Under the pieces are notes generated by a model. That model made no database searches. It was not told the origin of the DNA and was given only the letters and a program-made list of their open reading frames with translations. Both the position numbers and the translations under genes were made by a program. A stretch of DNA of 64,000 bases from Symbiodinium natans (lineage: Eukaryota; Sar; Dinophyceae; Suessiales; Symbiodiniaceae), in the NCBI GenBank assembly GCA_905221605.1, contig CAJNDS010002104.1, positions 266,001 to 330,000 of the forward strand, in the 5' to 3' direction. Of the stretch, positions 46,690 to 58,800 are shown one piece after another. How positions within the stretch are numbered: position 1 is the first letter of the stretch; the number at the start of each line of letters is the position of its first letter.

Positions 46690-48972
46690 CAAAGCCAGGC
46701 CATGCACATCGAGAGCTGCTTTGGCGGTCTCCAGCCGTTGCATCCCTAAACCCTAAACCCTAAACCCCTATCTTCATTTGAGTGAAATGCGGCCCACATC
46801 TTGCGGCAGCTCCGAGCTCCTATTAGCGACCCTTGCCGCGACCCAAGCCTTGAGCTCGCTGGCCGTGGTGTAGAGGTGTCGCCCACTGGAGGTGTGAACC
46901 ACTGACCTGGGGGGAGGTCGGGAACATCCAAGCTGAACATATGACTATAACCCCCTTTAGAACCTTAATATAACTAGTATCTTTAATATCCTCTTGGGTT
47001 TTATATAAACAAAAAAACAATTCCCAAGGGGGATATAGGTGAGGTCTCCAACGTCTCCTTGAGTGGCCAGGACACTGCTTCAGAAGCTGCCGCTGCTCTG
47101 CAGGGTAGTCTGACCCCCAGTACCACCAGGGCATGTCCTCCTTCAGCAGAGGCAGAGCTCAATAGGGCAATGCAAGATGAACTCCCCCGACCCTAAACCC
47201 TAAAGCTTAAACCCTAAACCCGAAACCCTAACTGACCTGGCCTTCGGAGCGGACGGCATGTCGAGGTCAGGTACAAAGCTGGCATTGTAGACTTCAATGT
47301 CCAGCCTGAGGCTTCGAAATTCGCAAGCAGCTTTCAAATGATGTGCTCAATGAAGAGTGCTATGGTTCAACGACATTTCTTTCAAGGCTTAGGGGGAGGC
47401 TTGCGCATATGAGGCAAAATCGACTAAACCCCTGGCCCCTAACTCACATGCCCCCAGAATCGTAGCTTGCACTATGTGCGTCGACCTGCCCTGTGCGGTG
47501 AGTTCTTGAAGGCTTCGATCCTCAATCAAGTGCCAAGCCGCTCTCTGCAAAGGTCCAACGCCGCAGAGTGATCAGGAGATAGCCATGTACCGCCAATTTC
47601 AATGACATCATCCGTGCCAACGTCCATTTTTCCTGGCCGCTGCTGCTCACAGGTCATGTAGTCGAGCACGCTCTGACTCTCCACATGCCCGGCCCCGCCA
47701 ATCCAATTTTGCCTCCTGCCTGAAGTATGCCTTCACATGACCCTTTGCCGCTTTACAGCTCATCAGCTTGTTCATTGACACAGTACTTGCCAGTCCCCGT
47801 GCCCCAACGCCTGTGGCCACGTCAATGTTGCGCGTGCGCCCACCGACCTTACCGCTTCCACAGGCACAAAATCACGAACTCGGCTATTTAAACCCATCCT
47901 TGTGTGCAACTTAGCCCAGAAGGCCTTACATATGTGAGCACAGCTGGATGGATTCCGTTTCGCAACTGCAAGTGGGCAGCATGATCTGTAGCTTCCAGAA
48001 CTCGAACAGTGAGTCCTCGAGAAAATGCCACGATTCAACGACACTTGAAGCCTAAGCAGTCATGCGGAGCGCTTCATCTCTTCACTGATGTCCTCTCTTT
48101 CGGAGCTGGTACGCCGCCGCCATTCCTGCTTGGCCTGACAACTATACAATCTACTGGATATAGTATGTCATATAGTCATACATATATATATATATATGTA
48201 TATACACATACATAAAGCACCCACACACATATGCAGAGAGATATACGCATACGCATGTATACATATACATATATGGATAGATACATGTGTGTGTTCTGCA
48301 TATGCGTGAGACCGTAACACGCTCAGCTGCTGTTCATTGGCCAGCCTGCACCAACGATGACAACATCTATTTCGGTCTGGTCATTGGTCGCCTGGCATCC
48401 CAAAATCAAGAAGCAAGAGCCAAAGCAGCCAGAAATGGACAAAGGCAAGCTGCATTGTACAACCTGATTCTATATCTTAACCTATTCCCTGGTAATCGTA
48501 TCACGAAGAAATTGTATGTCATCATGTTGCCTGTTCCTTAGAAATGATTTCTTGGAGTTCTCGCGACGAGCCCAACTCCATGCCTGACCGTCAGCTGACC
48601 ATCGAGACTCTCTGGGATTACCTCTTTCTTCTCTAGCATTTGAAGCGAACCATCCATCGAACCTGAGGTTTGGGGAAGAAGATGTGCAAAAGAAAGGAAC
48701 CAAGAACTATTCAACTCTACATTACATATCTGCCCCATGGGTCTTCTTCTGGCGTTCTTCTCAGATTTGCTCGTCCTTTTAGAGCTCGGATGCCCCTCTA
48801 AACCCTAAACCCTAAACCCTTTTGCATCCGGGCTTGGGAAGTCGGCCGGGGAAAGTCAAACCCTAAACCCCTCAACCCCGAAACAATAGTGACTCACCCA
48901 AGGCCGCCACGAGAGCGCGACCAACCAGCACAGCGGCCCCTGCGAGGCCAGAGACCTCGGTCAGCAACGTGG

Positions 48973-49087
48973 GCTTAGGGTTTATAGGGTTTAGGGTTTA
49001 GGGTTTAGGGTTTAGGTTTTAGGGTTTAGGGTTTAGGGTTTAGGGTTTAAAATTTAGGGTTTAGGGTTTAAAATTTAGGGTTTAGGG
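48973..49087. repeat. TTTAGGG island with TTTAAAA variants
   Basis: About fifteen units; two carry the variant GGGTTTAAAATTTAGGG, in which one heptamer is altered the same way. Confidence 0.9.
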
Positions 49088-49512
49088 CGTGCCAAACGGA
49101 AGCGCACTTTGGGAGCGCGCAGTAGTCTGCAGACCTACCCACCCCAAGACCGCCCACTTACAACTCTCAAGGAGTTAAGACCTTTTTCTATTTTGTGTAC
49201 AAAGCATCACATAGGTCAGCACTCACGCCCTTTACAAAAACCGAACAAGTGGGGCCAGGCTGGCCAGGCGTGAACCAGCACAAAGCTGTGCAGCAGGGCC
49301 AGGACGGCAGGGCCAGGACAGGCAGCGGCAGAGGGCAGTTTTTGGTGGCGCAAAGGGGCCAGAATTCGGCGGGGCTCACGGAAGCTTGGGGAGCGGCCCC
49401 TGCTCCCCACAGCCCAGCGGCCGGGGGCCAGGGACCCAGGGGTCTCCAGGGCCTGAGACCAGCCCAGCTCGGTCGCCCAGCCTGGGCTCCCTGGCAAGGT
49501 CTCACTGCTAAT

Positions 49513-49570
49513 AGGGTTTAGGGTTTAGGGTTTACGGTTTAGGGTTCAGGGTTCAGGGTTTAGGGTTCAG
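49513..49570. repeat. TTTAGGG island with TTCAGGG variants
   Basis: About eight units; TTCAGGG occurs three times and TTTACGG once. Confidence 0.9.
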
Positions 49571-49664
49571 TACTACTGATCGTTATTGATGTTAGAAAAT
49601 CGCAACGGTATGCGAAATTAGTCTGAATTAGGCTTTGATATTTTCTCGTACCATTACTAATAAT

Positions 49665-49767
49665 TTTGGGATTTCCCCCCATATATTAACAGTCCTGAAT
49701 AAGGATTATAGTACCCCTGTTGTAATCCCTATATTAAGGACTGTTTTTTATAAGGGGAACATCCCAG
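49665..49767. mobile_element. Foldback element, family A, copy 5
   Basis: Arms TTTGGGATTTCCCCCC, ACAGTCCT and AGGACTGT, GGGGAACATCCCA pair as in copy 4. Flanks CTAATAAT and CTAGCAAT match at 6 of 8. 103 bp. Confidence 0.65.
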
Positions 49768-52044
49768 CTAGCAATAACTATTTCTGACATTCATAGTGTA
49801 ACAGCATGAATCATGTGAGCAACATGAAGAATATTCATCGCGCTCTTTGAAGCAATATTAAAGATAACAAACTCAGAGTAGCCACAACTGTTTCTATGAA
49901 CAACATCAAAATTTGTCAGCATTATTCTACACATTACATCAGGACTGTCATGGGCCCTGGCCAAATACCCACAAACTGTTGGACAATCTTGGTTGATAGA
50001 TCTTGGGGCACGGCGAGCGGCCAGCGTCGCAGCGTGCGCATGGCGCGCAAGCGCTGGGACACAGCTTGCATACAACGTTCAACACTTCTTAAGCAAAGGT
50101 GAAGCATGTTTTGCCTCGTTGGGTTGCTCTAACTGGGGGACATTGCGTTTCATGCCAGTCTACAGTTTGCACTTGGCGTAGGTAGCAGTGACACTATCAG
50201 TGTGAGTACATTACAAGTTTGGGGTAGGGCTCCGTCATCTCGGAGTGTCATGAGCCTGAAGCTTGAAAACAAGCGATACCAAAATCAGGCTGCATGCTGC
50301 AGTACAGGAGTCGCGCGGTCCATCGATGTCCCATTCAAAAGCAGGCTAGCCACCTTCCATGCGAGGTCATTTTGCCCATGCAGCAGGTGGGTGGCTGACG
50401 AGACGAGCATCTCAAAATGTCACGTGTGTCCTCAATCGCCACCAGGCCTGTCCGCAGGAGCACCTCCGCCGCTTCACTGTCGAAGTAAAAACGCATGGTT
50501 CTGCAAAGGCCAGTGTCTACGCTCAGATATCTCAAGGCTTACTGTCAGTATGCAGCTCGCCAGAAGGCTGCAATAACTCTTTCCGGGGCCTTGGCGTTTC
50601 TTCTTCCGCCGCTGGCCGGCGGGACCTCGCTTCCGCAGCAATTGGCAAAGTCCAGGGCCGCACTGAAGAACTGTGATGGAGCAGGGGCATGTTCGGGACG
50701 CACATCAAGAACTAAAGAGATGTTTAGAACAAAAACTTGTTGACATGATGCGTATGAGAGACGACATTTCGATTCCTTCTTCATGCACCTTCTCATCGAA
50801 TCACAGGACTAGTCACTTTGACGACTCTGAGTGAGCGCTCGCTCTGTTGCATCATCATCATCATCATCATCACTATTCTTAAACACAGATATGGACACCA
50901 CCCTCCTATGTAACTCGCCAAACCCACTCACGAACCCGCATGCTGTCAGAAACGGATATGCGCGCTTGGCACAGCGAACCCTGCAAGGGAGCTGTCAGCC
51001 CTGCCTTTTTGGGAAGCGCCGCACTGGCCCTCTGCCTGAAATCAGAGCTGCAGGGATGAAATCCCTAAGTGACCCCTCGGATGCTGAATGGGACCGTTTC
51101 GCAACCCGAGGCAACCATGATCACCGTTGGCGCAGATCTTGAAGAACACGTTGCAGGCCGCGCAGTGTCTAAACGGATTCCAACAATGCAAATGCATGAG
51201 ATGCAGGAAGAGGGCATGAGATGCAGAAAAGAGGGCGCCACTTTGAGACCGTGTTGCCTTTGCTGGCCGCTCTCTTGGAACTGCCCCGATGTCGGGTCTT
51301 TTACGTCTCTATTCCGCCTGTTCGCTGCAGGAGGGTTCCATCCGGTGCCCAGGGAGTATGGGCACCATGGAGATGGCAAGAGCAATGAACCCTGAATGAA
51401 CCCGAAACCCTAAACCCTTGTGCAAGGCATCCCAAGTCTTCAGGCGCATGACCTTCCATCCCTCACATCTTCTAGCTATCCCGCATTCCATGCACCTAGG
51501 TTCACGCAGGGAAGCCCAGCAATCATCGAGCTCAGGGTTTAGGATACAGGCCTTATAAGGTTTACGAGTTGCTGCGCGGATGTCTGCTCTGCTCTTCCCC
51601 CCGCCCCCGATCCTCTCACATTGAAACGCTGTGAGACCACTCAATGAGGGGGCGACTCTCAGCCTCACCGGCCCATGCCCCAATAATAGATCGCTGCCAT
51701 GCCGTCCATCTTGGCTTTGTGCCGGTCCATCTCGCCCAAGTCCTCAACGTGAGCTGGTTTTTAGGCCATTGCGTGAAGATATGCTGTTGTCTTAGTAGAT
51801 TGTTCTGTAAGTCTACGAATACAACATATTCGTATTATTAATATAACTTTTTGTACTCTCATTGGAGCATAAAAAGAACAAGTCGTTCTATCAATGCAAT
51901 GTTCTCGTAAACTCTTACATTGTTCGAATGTTCTATTTTCCTGTTCTTTAGACTGTCACATAGTATGACATCCTGATACTATGATGTTATGATAGTCGGG
52001 TATGTCATACAAAATCTCTCTATGTAAAAGTACTCTACTGAGGA

Positions 52045-52347
52045 TCAAGGGAGGCAGGGCCTTAACCCCTGAACCCCTCTTTGTGCAAGGCCGGGGGCCT
52101 CCTCATCTTCGACAGAGCTGGAGCTGGAAGAGCTGCTACTAGAGGAGGACTCCTCAGCAGCCTTCTTCAGGTCCACGGTGATCTCGCCTTTGAGAGCTCT
52201 TGGGGTTGTGGGGGGTGGGGGTTTAGAGCGGTCAGAGGGGTGTAGGTGGATGGGGATGCACCAGCGTCGCGAGCGTGAAGCAAGCATGCAACAGACCCTA
52301 GGGTCTTTCCGAGCTACGCTTCTGCGCTCGACCAAGTTGTCTGCCAA
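52045..52347 (-). CDS. Candidate exon with Ser-rich acidic segment
   Basis: A minus-strand frame of 100 codons contains GEITVDLKKAAEE, a run of twelve Ser, then VEDEEAPGL. The serines use mixed AGC, AGT, TCT and TCC codons, so the run is not simple slippage, which argues mildly for selection on the protein. Ser/acid runs occur in nuclear phosphoproteins; no domain is recognised. The start and splice sites are not resolved. Confidence 0.3.
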   Translation of the reverse strand: MADNLVERRSVARKDPRVCCMLASRSRRWCIPIHLHPSDRSKPPPPTTPRALKGEITVDLKKAAEESSSSSSSSSSSSVEDEEAPGLAQRGVQGLRPCLP

Positions 52348-52757
52348 GTTGCCTTTTGCAATCTTTAGCGCGGTTTCCTCAGGCCGGTTACAATGAAGTG
52401 CATGCTACCACTTGCACTAGGCTTATTCTTTGGCGATGCTACCAGAAGGCCCTCAATTGCTCTGGCTGCTGCCACTTCTGCTGGGGCCTTGTGTGTGCGA
52501 ATGCTACCAAGATCACTGCAACTTGTAACAACTATTCCTTATAAATCTTGCGAACAGTCTTTGGTAGCAGCCCCTCAGGATGTTAACCTGTCCCCAACAC
52601 TTAGTACTTGCCACAGTACTTTCCTGGAAAACTATGTTGCGAAGAGCAACGGCTGCAAGCTTGATGTCTTGCGCATCACCGCCCCAAGCCTCACAGCATC
52701 GGGTGCGATACTGCCAAGCAAAGGTACATACAGACCGCAGTCTGGCAACACACATAT

Positions 52758-52846
52758 GGTGGTTCCCGAAATTAGGGTCCACCATATGAAAGGGAATCCT
52801 ACTATTTGGGGGTCTATTTGGGGGTCCCCTATTTTCGTAAACCCCC
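52758..52846. mobile_element. Foldback element, family C, copy 3
   Basis: 89 bp; left arm GGTGGTTCCCGAAATTAGGG has diverged, right arm CCCTATTTTCGTAAACCCCC is intact. Flanks CATAT and CATAT are identical. Confidence 0.65.
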
Positions 52847-53217
52847 CATATGCCCTTGGATGAATGGAGACCTGTAAGGTTGGCCCTGCCTTGGCTGCCT
52901 GAGTGGCAGCTTTGCCGACTTCCGCGATCGACTTGCCCTTGCAGTGCCCAGCAGAGTTTGGACAGAAGCCAAGGAAACACGTCAAGGAAAATTGCGACTC
53001 GTGGCTGCGCGTGTCTGCGTGAATCGTGCAGAATGCTGCCCGAAAGTAGCAGCCTCCTCTTTGGCTTGAGCCGCGGCCACCTTGGTTGCAGACCCCTTTC
53101 GGGATTCAGTCATTTGGCCCAGCTGGGCCCACACCGCGGGAGGGATGAGTCAACTGGGACTACCCAGAACACGGCATCATGAATCATGAGTCCCACTTTG
53201 TGTTCTGGACATGTCAT

Positions 53218-53248
53218 GGAGAGAGCGAGAGAGAGAGAGAGAGAGAGA
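53218..53248. repeat. GA dinucleotide repeat
   Basis: GAGAGCGAGAGAGAG to 53248. Confidence 0.9.
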
Positions 53249-53931
53249 TCCCCGAATCACCCCACAGTTGCCTCTCCCCAAAGTGCAACAAACGCCCGTT
53301 AAACTCCGGAGCGAGGTGCAGAGGCGACTTTGGCAATCTTCTTCTTCTCCTCACAAGATCCCGAAGTGACCAGCCATGTTCTTATCTAGATGCGCCTTTC
53401 GTGAAGGTACTCACTGTTCTAGTGGCTTCTGACACAATCATGGGTCCCCCTACTACCTGAATAACCTTCACTAGCCTTAAATTCTCCCTAAATAACCTGA
53501 ATTATGGGGGGGCAACCTAGGGGAGGTAGCAAAAGAGCCAGAGGAATGACGCAAAACAGATACATCCCAGTCTCCAAGCTCTTCAGCTGAAGCTTCCTGG
53601 ACTAGAATGAAGCAGGACCAGGGGCAGCCAGGTGAGAACACAGTAGCCAATGCTAGCAATCCCAGATACTGATAATGAATAATCGTAATAATAATAGTCA
53701 TAGTAATCATAAAAAGAAGTAATAGTAATAACAAAAAAATAATAGTAAGAATAATAGCAATAAGAAGAATAACAATAGCAATCCCAGGCTCCTTTTTTGT
53801 CATTTTTTTCTGCTCTTTCTCCTTTTGCTTCCTCGGCAGGCATGGGCGCTGTGACGTCTCTGCAGTTCGATAGAAATTCGAGGGGAGCGCGAGGCAGCCA
53901 TTTTCCAGAATTGACCCACAAGATATGTGTG

Positions 53932-53960
53932 TCTAGGGTTTAGGGTTTAGGGTTTAGGGG
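53932..53960. repeat. TTTAGGG island
   Basis: About four units; another, degenerate, is at 54303-54330. Confidence 0.85.
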
Positions 53961-54513
53961 GTGTGTCGGTTTATGTGGCACCTTCGGGACAACGATTAAA
54001 CTATTCTTCGCAGACCTTTGCTGAGAAAACAGGTGATGTCCTGAGGCGCATTTGCAAACGGCACACACCACAAGGCTCGGGCTCATCCTCCTCCTCCTAA
54101 CAGGGACATGTTTGGAGAAATGCGCATCTCTGCCTGCAAATCTATTCCGATGTCCATTCGCCTAAACGAAATCTTAACTTACTGTAGCTACTTCTTCTCT
54201 CAGATCGTGCTGCGCAGGCTAAAGTTGTTCTCCTCGTCTTCTTCAGCTGGCGCCTGCGATGCTGCCACGATGTCTTCCTGATCAATTCCTGCCTGGCCAA
54301 CTGGGTTTAAAGTTTAGGGGTCTAGGGTTAGTGTGGGCGGGAAATCGCACATCTTCAGATCTAGCATGCCCGGCGAGTCACATTTGCAGTCCAACTCATG
54401 TCAAACTGGCTTCACCACCCAACGAGGCCTCCCAATCGCGCACCATGCAAAAACAGAGAGCCCTGGCTTTTTTTGGGTTTCGGGCATAAGTTTAGGGTTA
54501 CAAGTTACAAACG

Positions 54514-54599
54514 TTAACCTCCCCGAAAACCACCAGAAGCCTTGGTAGCAGCAGCAAGCGCTTCGGCAACTCGTGCTTTTGCGGCTTTCATAAGCTCAC
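54514..54599 (-). CDS. Candidate terminal exon, Ala/Lys-rich
   Basis: After an acceptor CCGTCAG, the minus strand encodes ELMKAAKARVAEALAAATK then ASGGFRGG and TAA at 54514. The Ala-rich segment should form a helix; the Gly/Phe/Arg end resembles short RGG-type tails. It lies downstream of the RS-domain exons on the same strand, but after that model's stop, so it belongs to another gene or to an alternative 3' end. No family is recognised. Confidence 0.3.
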
Positions 54600-54797
54600 C
54601 TGACGGCAGGTGTGAAGGTTTTATTTTGATCGCGAGAGATGTCAAGGTGTAATTACAGGGGAGGGGGAGATTGATGAGATTGCACATGAAAGTATCCTTT
54701 GCTCCAAGGCTCTCGCATGAGTTGACTTGAAACCCCAAGTGGGTTCCCTACTGCAACCTCCGCCCTCACGAAGCCTCACATCACCCCATAACCTCTT

Positions 54798-54892
54798 CTT
54801 GGAGGTTCATGGTACTTATAACCCAAGTACCACCATGTTAGGTTACCTTGAGGGGCTTAGAAGTGGGGTTGCAAGCACCATGAACCTCCAAG
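54798..54892. mobile_element. Foldback element, family E, copy 1
   Basis: 95 bp with ends CTTGGAGGTTCATGGT and ACCATGAACCTCCAAG, a 16-bp perfect inverted repeat. The flanks do not give a clear duplication. Confidence 0.55.
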
Positions 54893-54946
54893 TAGCTCCA
54901 CCACACCAGAGGGGAGACCTCATGTGCCCTCCTAAACACTCATCCG

Positions 54947-54985
54947 CTAAACCCTAAACCCTAAACCCTAAACCCTAAACCCTAA
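54947..54985. repeat. CCCTAAA island
   Basis: Five units. Within the proposed RS-gene introns there are small TTTAGGG pieces at 56076-56094, 56404-56414 and 56461-56479. Confidence 0.85.
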
Positions 54986-55177
54986 CAAGCGTAGCAGCCT
55001 CCACTGGGATCCTCCTCTGGTGAAGTGGCGAGCTTTCCTCAGCTCCCGTGGCCGACATTCTTGACGGTTTTTGCAATTTGCACCAGCAGCAAACACTTTT
55101 TGAGCCCTTGAGGGGAAATTGGCTTGGAGATCTCCCATCGAGTCGCTCTAGCTTGCAATTGCAGAGCACTGGTAAAT

Positions 55178-55345
55178 TCAGAGCACTTTCAGAGCCCCAG
55201 CCCAGGCACTGACGACTCTCAGCGCTTCCTTGATGTCATCCAAGTACTGCTTCTTTTTGGCAGCCTGCGACTCTACTTTTCGATGCCATCTCGGTAAGAC
55301 CAGCATGTCAGGGTCGCCATGGTGAAGTTGCCCAAAAGTTCTTCG
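55178..55345 (-). CDS. Candidate terminal exon, helical Lys-rich
   Basis: One minus-strand frame reads RRTFGQLHHGDPDMLVLPR, then VESQAAKKKQYLDDIKEAL, then RVVSAWAGALKVL and TGA at 55178. The second half looks like an amphipathic helix. The overlapping frame (55273-55578, containing REELLGNFTMATLTCWSYR) is also open and equally plausible over its stretch, so the reading is uncertain. The 5' boundary is not fixed. Confidence 0.25.
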   Translation of the reverse strand, partial: RRTFGQLHHGDPDMLVLPRWHRKVESQAAKKKQYLDDIKEALRVVSAWAGALKVL

Positions 55346-55851
55346 CGGTTCTTGCTCACGAGCATCGGTCCAGCATCAGAGTCGCGCATTGTGCTGAATG
55401 CTGTGGTCACCAAACCCATGCATGTCACTAGCACGGTAAGTGGCATGTAGCAAACCCTGACACAAGCCCGCACCTCTTTTTCCTCCTCCTCCTTTTTCTT
55501 CTTCTCCTTTGTGCATGCCAGCGATACTCGTCCAGCAGCTCCCTTGCTGTGCTTGCCAGTGCCGGGCCAACATGGCAATCAGCCGGACAAAAAAGCAGTG
55601 CTGAGCTTTGGACTTCCTCCTCCTTTAGAAGCTTCTGGGCATCCAGGGCAATCTTGGATGAAGGCAAGCTGCATGCAATGTCTTCTACAGCAACGTCTCT
55701 ACACCCTAGACTAACACAGTAAATTTAATCATGGAAGAGCAGAACAATATAAGAATACCAGTTTCATACTAGAACAATGAAGCAATCTATTGCTCTACAC
55801 CACCATGCTAGCAATCCCATAACACTTCCGCCTCCGGTCACCCTGACAGCC

Positions 55852-58800
55852 TCATGCTTTTTTCCAGGGGGCGTTCTTCTTGAACTCTGCGATTTTGGCG
55901 GCGGCCTCTTCAGCTTCGCGCTTGGCGATCGCCTGTGGCAAGTTGGAGTTGGGAAATCAGGGGCCCGAAGCGCCCGAAATCCGAATCGAGCTGGCCAGCA
56001 GCCCTCGCACCCCAAAACGTCAGGGTTTAGGCTTCAGGGTTTGTTGTTGCCACCCGCCTTCCTGAACGCTTTTGGGCGGTTTAGGGTTTAGGGTTACATT
56101 GCTCAGTGGCTCATGCTTCTTATGTGTAACTGAAGTGTAGGTACTGGGGTGTCAATTTTTGGGCTGCACTCCGGTCCGGAAATAAACTTCGTGATCCCTT
56201 ATCGGGGTCCGATCTTGCCTTCATTCACAGGCTCCCCGCGGCCAGGAATTTCGTGACAAGTAAGGGCAGATCAAGTGCCCTGAGAGTTTGGTAAAACACA
56301 TGCTACTGCTACTAGTAGGCACATATGCCACATGCTGTGTGGGAGCGCTGGGTCCTCTGGAGTGTTGTTCTTCTCGCGCTCCTTCCTCTCCTGCGCAACC
56401 AACGGTTTAGGGTTTCGGTTTTTTTTTCGCCACCCGGCCACAGCACAGCGGGGGAAACCGGGTTTAGGGTTGAGGGTTTGCTACAATCAGCGCATCAGGT
56501 TGCCAACAACGGTGGGATGCGAGGCAGGACTCCTTGATGAGCTCTTCGATGGTCTTCTTTTTCTCTATCTTCGGTGGTGACCTGTGGAACTGCAAACTGA
56601 TTCGAAGGCTTAGATCCAGTAACACTACCAAAGTATCATTGCACGCAGCGTTTTGACCACGGGTAGGAGACAGCCCAAACCAAATTATGCCAACTCGCCC
56701 AGCCTCAAGAATCTCAAAAAGTGCTGCACTCAGGACCCTTCGAGAGAGCAAACTCCGGGACACAGCTGGCCTGGACTTACTGGAGCTTGCCTTCCTCCCA
56801 CACATGAGATGGCTGTACTGCAATCGACGAATGATGCGGGGTGTTCACTCATGATCCTAGCAACACCGCTCTGCGCAGCAAATGAACTGAACAGCGTGGC
56901 AAAAGCTACGTAGTCAATAAAGGTGGGGGGGGGGGGGGGGCCCGCATCCAAGCGAATCTGATCCCGTTATATCTCGTGAGGCGTGCATGTAACGAACCTC
57001 TCTCTGTCGCAAATTGCAATTGGACTGGGGTCCTCTTGCTGCTCCGCTTCCTGTCAGGATCTGTCAGGTCTTGACACTTCTGCACCAACGAAAGCATCTC
57101 TCCTGTAATTCCGGTCTCTAGGGTATACATATATATATATACATATATATATATGTGTACATAATATGTATGTATCGTGCGATACATATACTGTATGTAT
57201 CCTACGTATACTCATCTGATTTAAATAGTAGAATATAAATACACATGTTACAATAAAGTGTATTCGAAGATGTTTATATGTTATATGTCAGATACTAGAA
57301 TGCGTCTTTATATACACACATATATATGTACATAACGTATATACATATGTACATAGATATTTTTACATGTTCTATGCAACCATGAAATCATTTTATACAT
57401 ATATAATGTTCTAGTGTATACTCCATATGTGTATATGTAGGAAGTATACACAAGCACAAATATATATATATATATAACCCCGTATATCGCAGATTTCATG
57501 TAGTTTTCTTGTTAGCGCACAGGCCCAGCCTCGAAGGACTACGTCGCCGCGAGGGGCTGCGTCGCCTGTAGGAACGAGCGGGAAGTTCTCTAGCGTGATG
57601 TCACGAAAGCTGGGTAGAATTGAAAACCATCATCAATGTATATATATATATATATGTTTATATGTTCATACATATATATATATGCAGTAGAACAGAACGA
57701 GATGAAATATCATACTGCGCTGAAATCTGTAAAGTGATGTGGCACAGATGCAAATGTAATGTGTGCAAATAGGAGAAACATGTGTATATATATATATATA
57801 TGTATGTATGTTCACATACACTATATGACACCATATACGAGTATCTGCACCTTGGCGGACTGCGGCGCCGGGAGGGGCTCCTTAACTTCATCCACGACAA
57901 AATTCCTTCTTGAAATAGAGCAAGAAGCAAGTTGGATGTTCATGGCGCGCGGTCCAACATGCACAATGCGCCCGAAGCCGACAGCATCCAGCCCCTGTCA
58001 ACCTCCCTTGCCAGCCGGGCTTTCTACGCCTTCTACGTCCGCCTGGCTCGATGCACCAGAAACCCAGGTAACCTGGTAAACGTGTGCATCTTGCACGCAT
58101 CTCGTGTAGATGCACAAGATGTACGCTGCGCAACGCGGTCCCTAAAACGAGGACCAATGTGCTTGGAAGCTGGGTTCCGTTCCAGCTTCTGTAGTGCACG
58201 ATTCTAGACAACCGCAGTGAAAGCAACATGTCTAACAGACGCTGGGCCGGTGGTGCCCTCGAATGTCACCAGCTCTCCCCAACAAAGCAAGTTCCCAAAG
58301 TGGCAGACGCCCTCAGGCACGGTGCTACTGCCACTGCTAGTAGAAGTTGGGAGCAACGTCGACGGGAGATTTTCCGAAGGGTGACCTGATTCCCATGTTA
58401 CCGCTTTTGACCCAGCAGAGCATTCAAAGCCCTGAGTTTCCAACTCTGGCTGGATCCCAAGAAACACAAACGCAGAAACTGAGACGCCGTCTTATAGAAC
58501 AGCCGTTACATACCCAGAACGCCTGGCAAGCAGTCATAAAAAAAAGCTACATAGCACCCCTGGGTACCGGCCTGACAGATGAATCCATGCAAAACAAGTA
58601 AGCCCTAAACTCCCTAAACCCCAAACCCTAAACTCCCTAAGCCCTAAACCCTAAACTCCCTAAACTTCGGATTCACGGGCCGATGCCAGGGCGTGGGCAG
58701 CGACCCTTAAACTTCGCGCTTTTGCAGCCGAGGCTCCTTCGCCTGGCACGCCGGGGCATGACGGGACATGATGAATGAACCCAACGTTTGTTGGCGGATG

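Larger units (their letters stand above)
46700..52040. other. No supported gene
   Basis: Telomere-like islands, a TA microsatellite near 48180-48270 and the family A element at 49665. Minus-strand frames at 50335-50535 (TMRFYFDSEAAEVLLRTGL) and 50545-50796 are in the same frame and may be exon pieces. Confidence 0.45.

Noticed and set aside
52393..52863. 156-codon plus-strand ORF
   Set aside because: Its last third is the family C foldback element and both strands are open; nothing supports coding.
53780..53921. Minus-strand exon, e.g. PMPAEEAKGERAEKNDKK or an ATG frame starting MAASRSPRISIELQRR
   Set aside because: All three frames look protein-like here, so appearance gives no evidence for any one of them.
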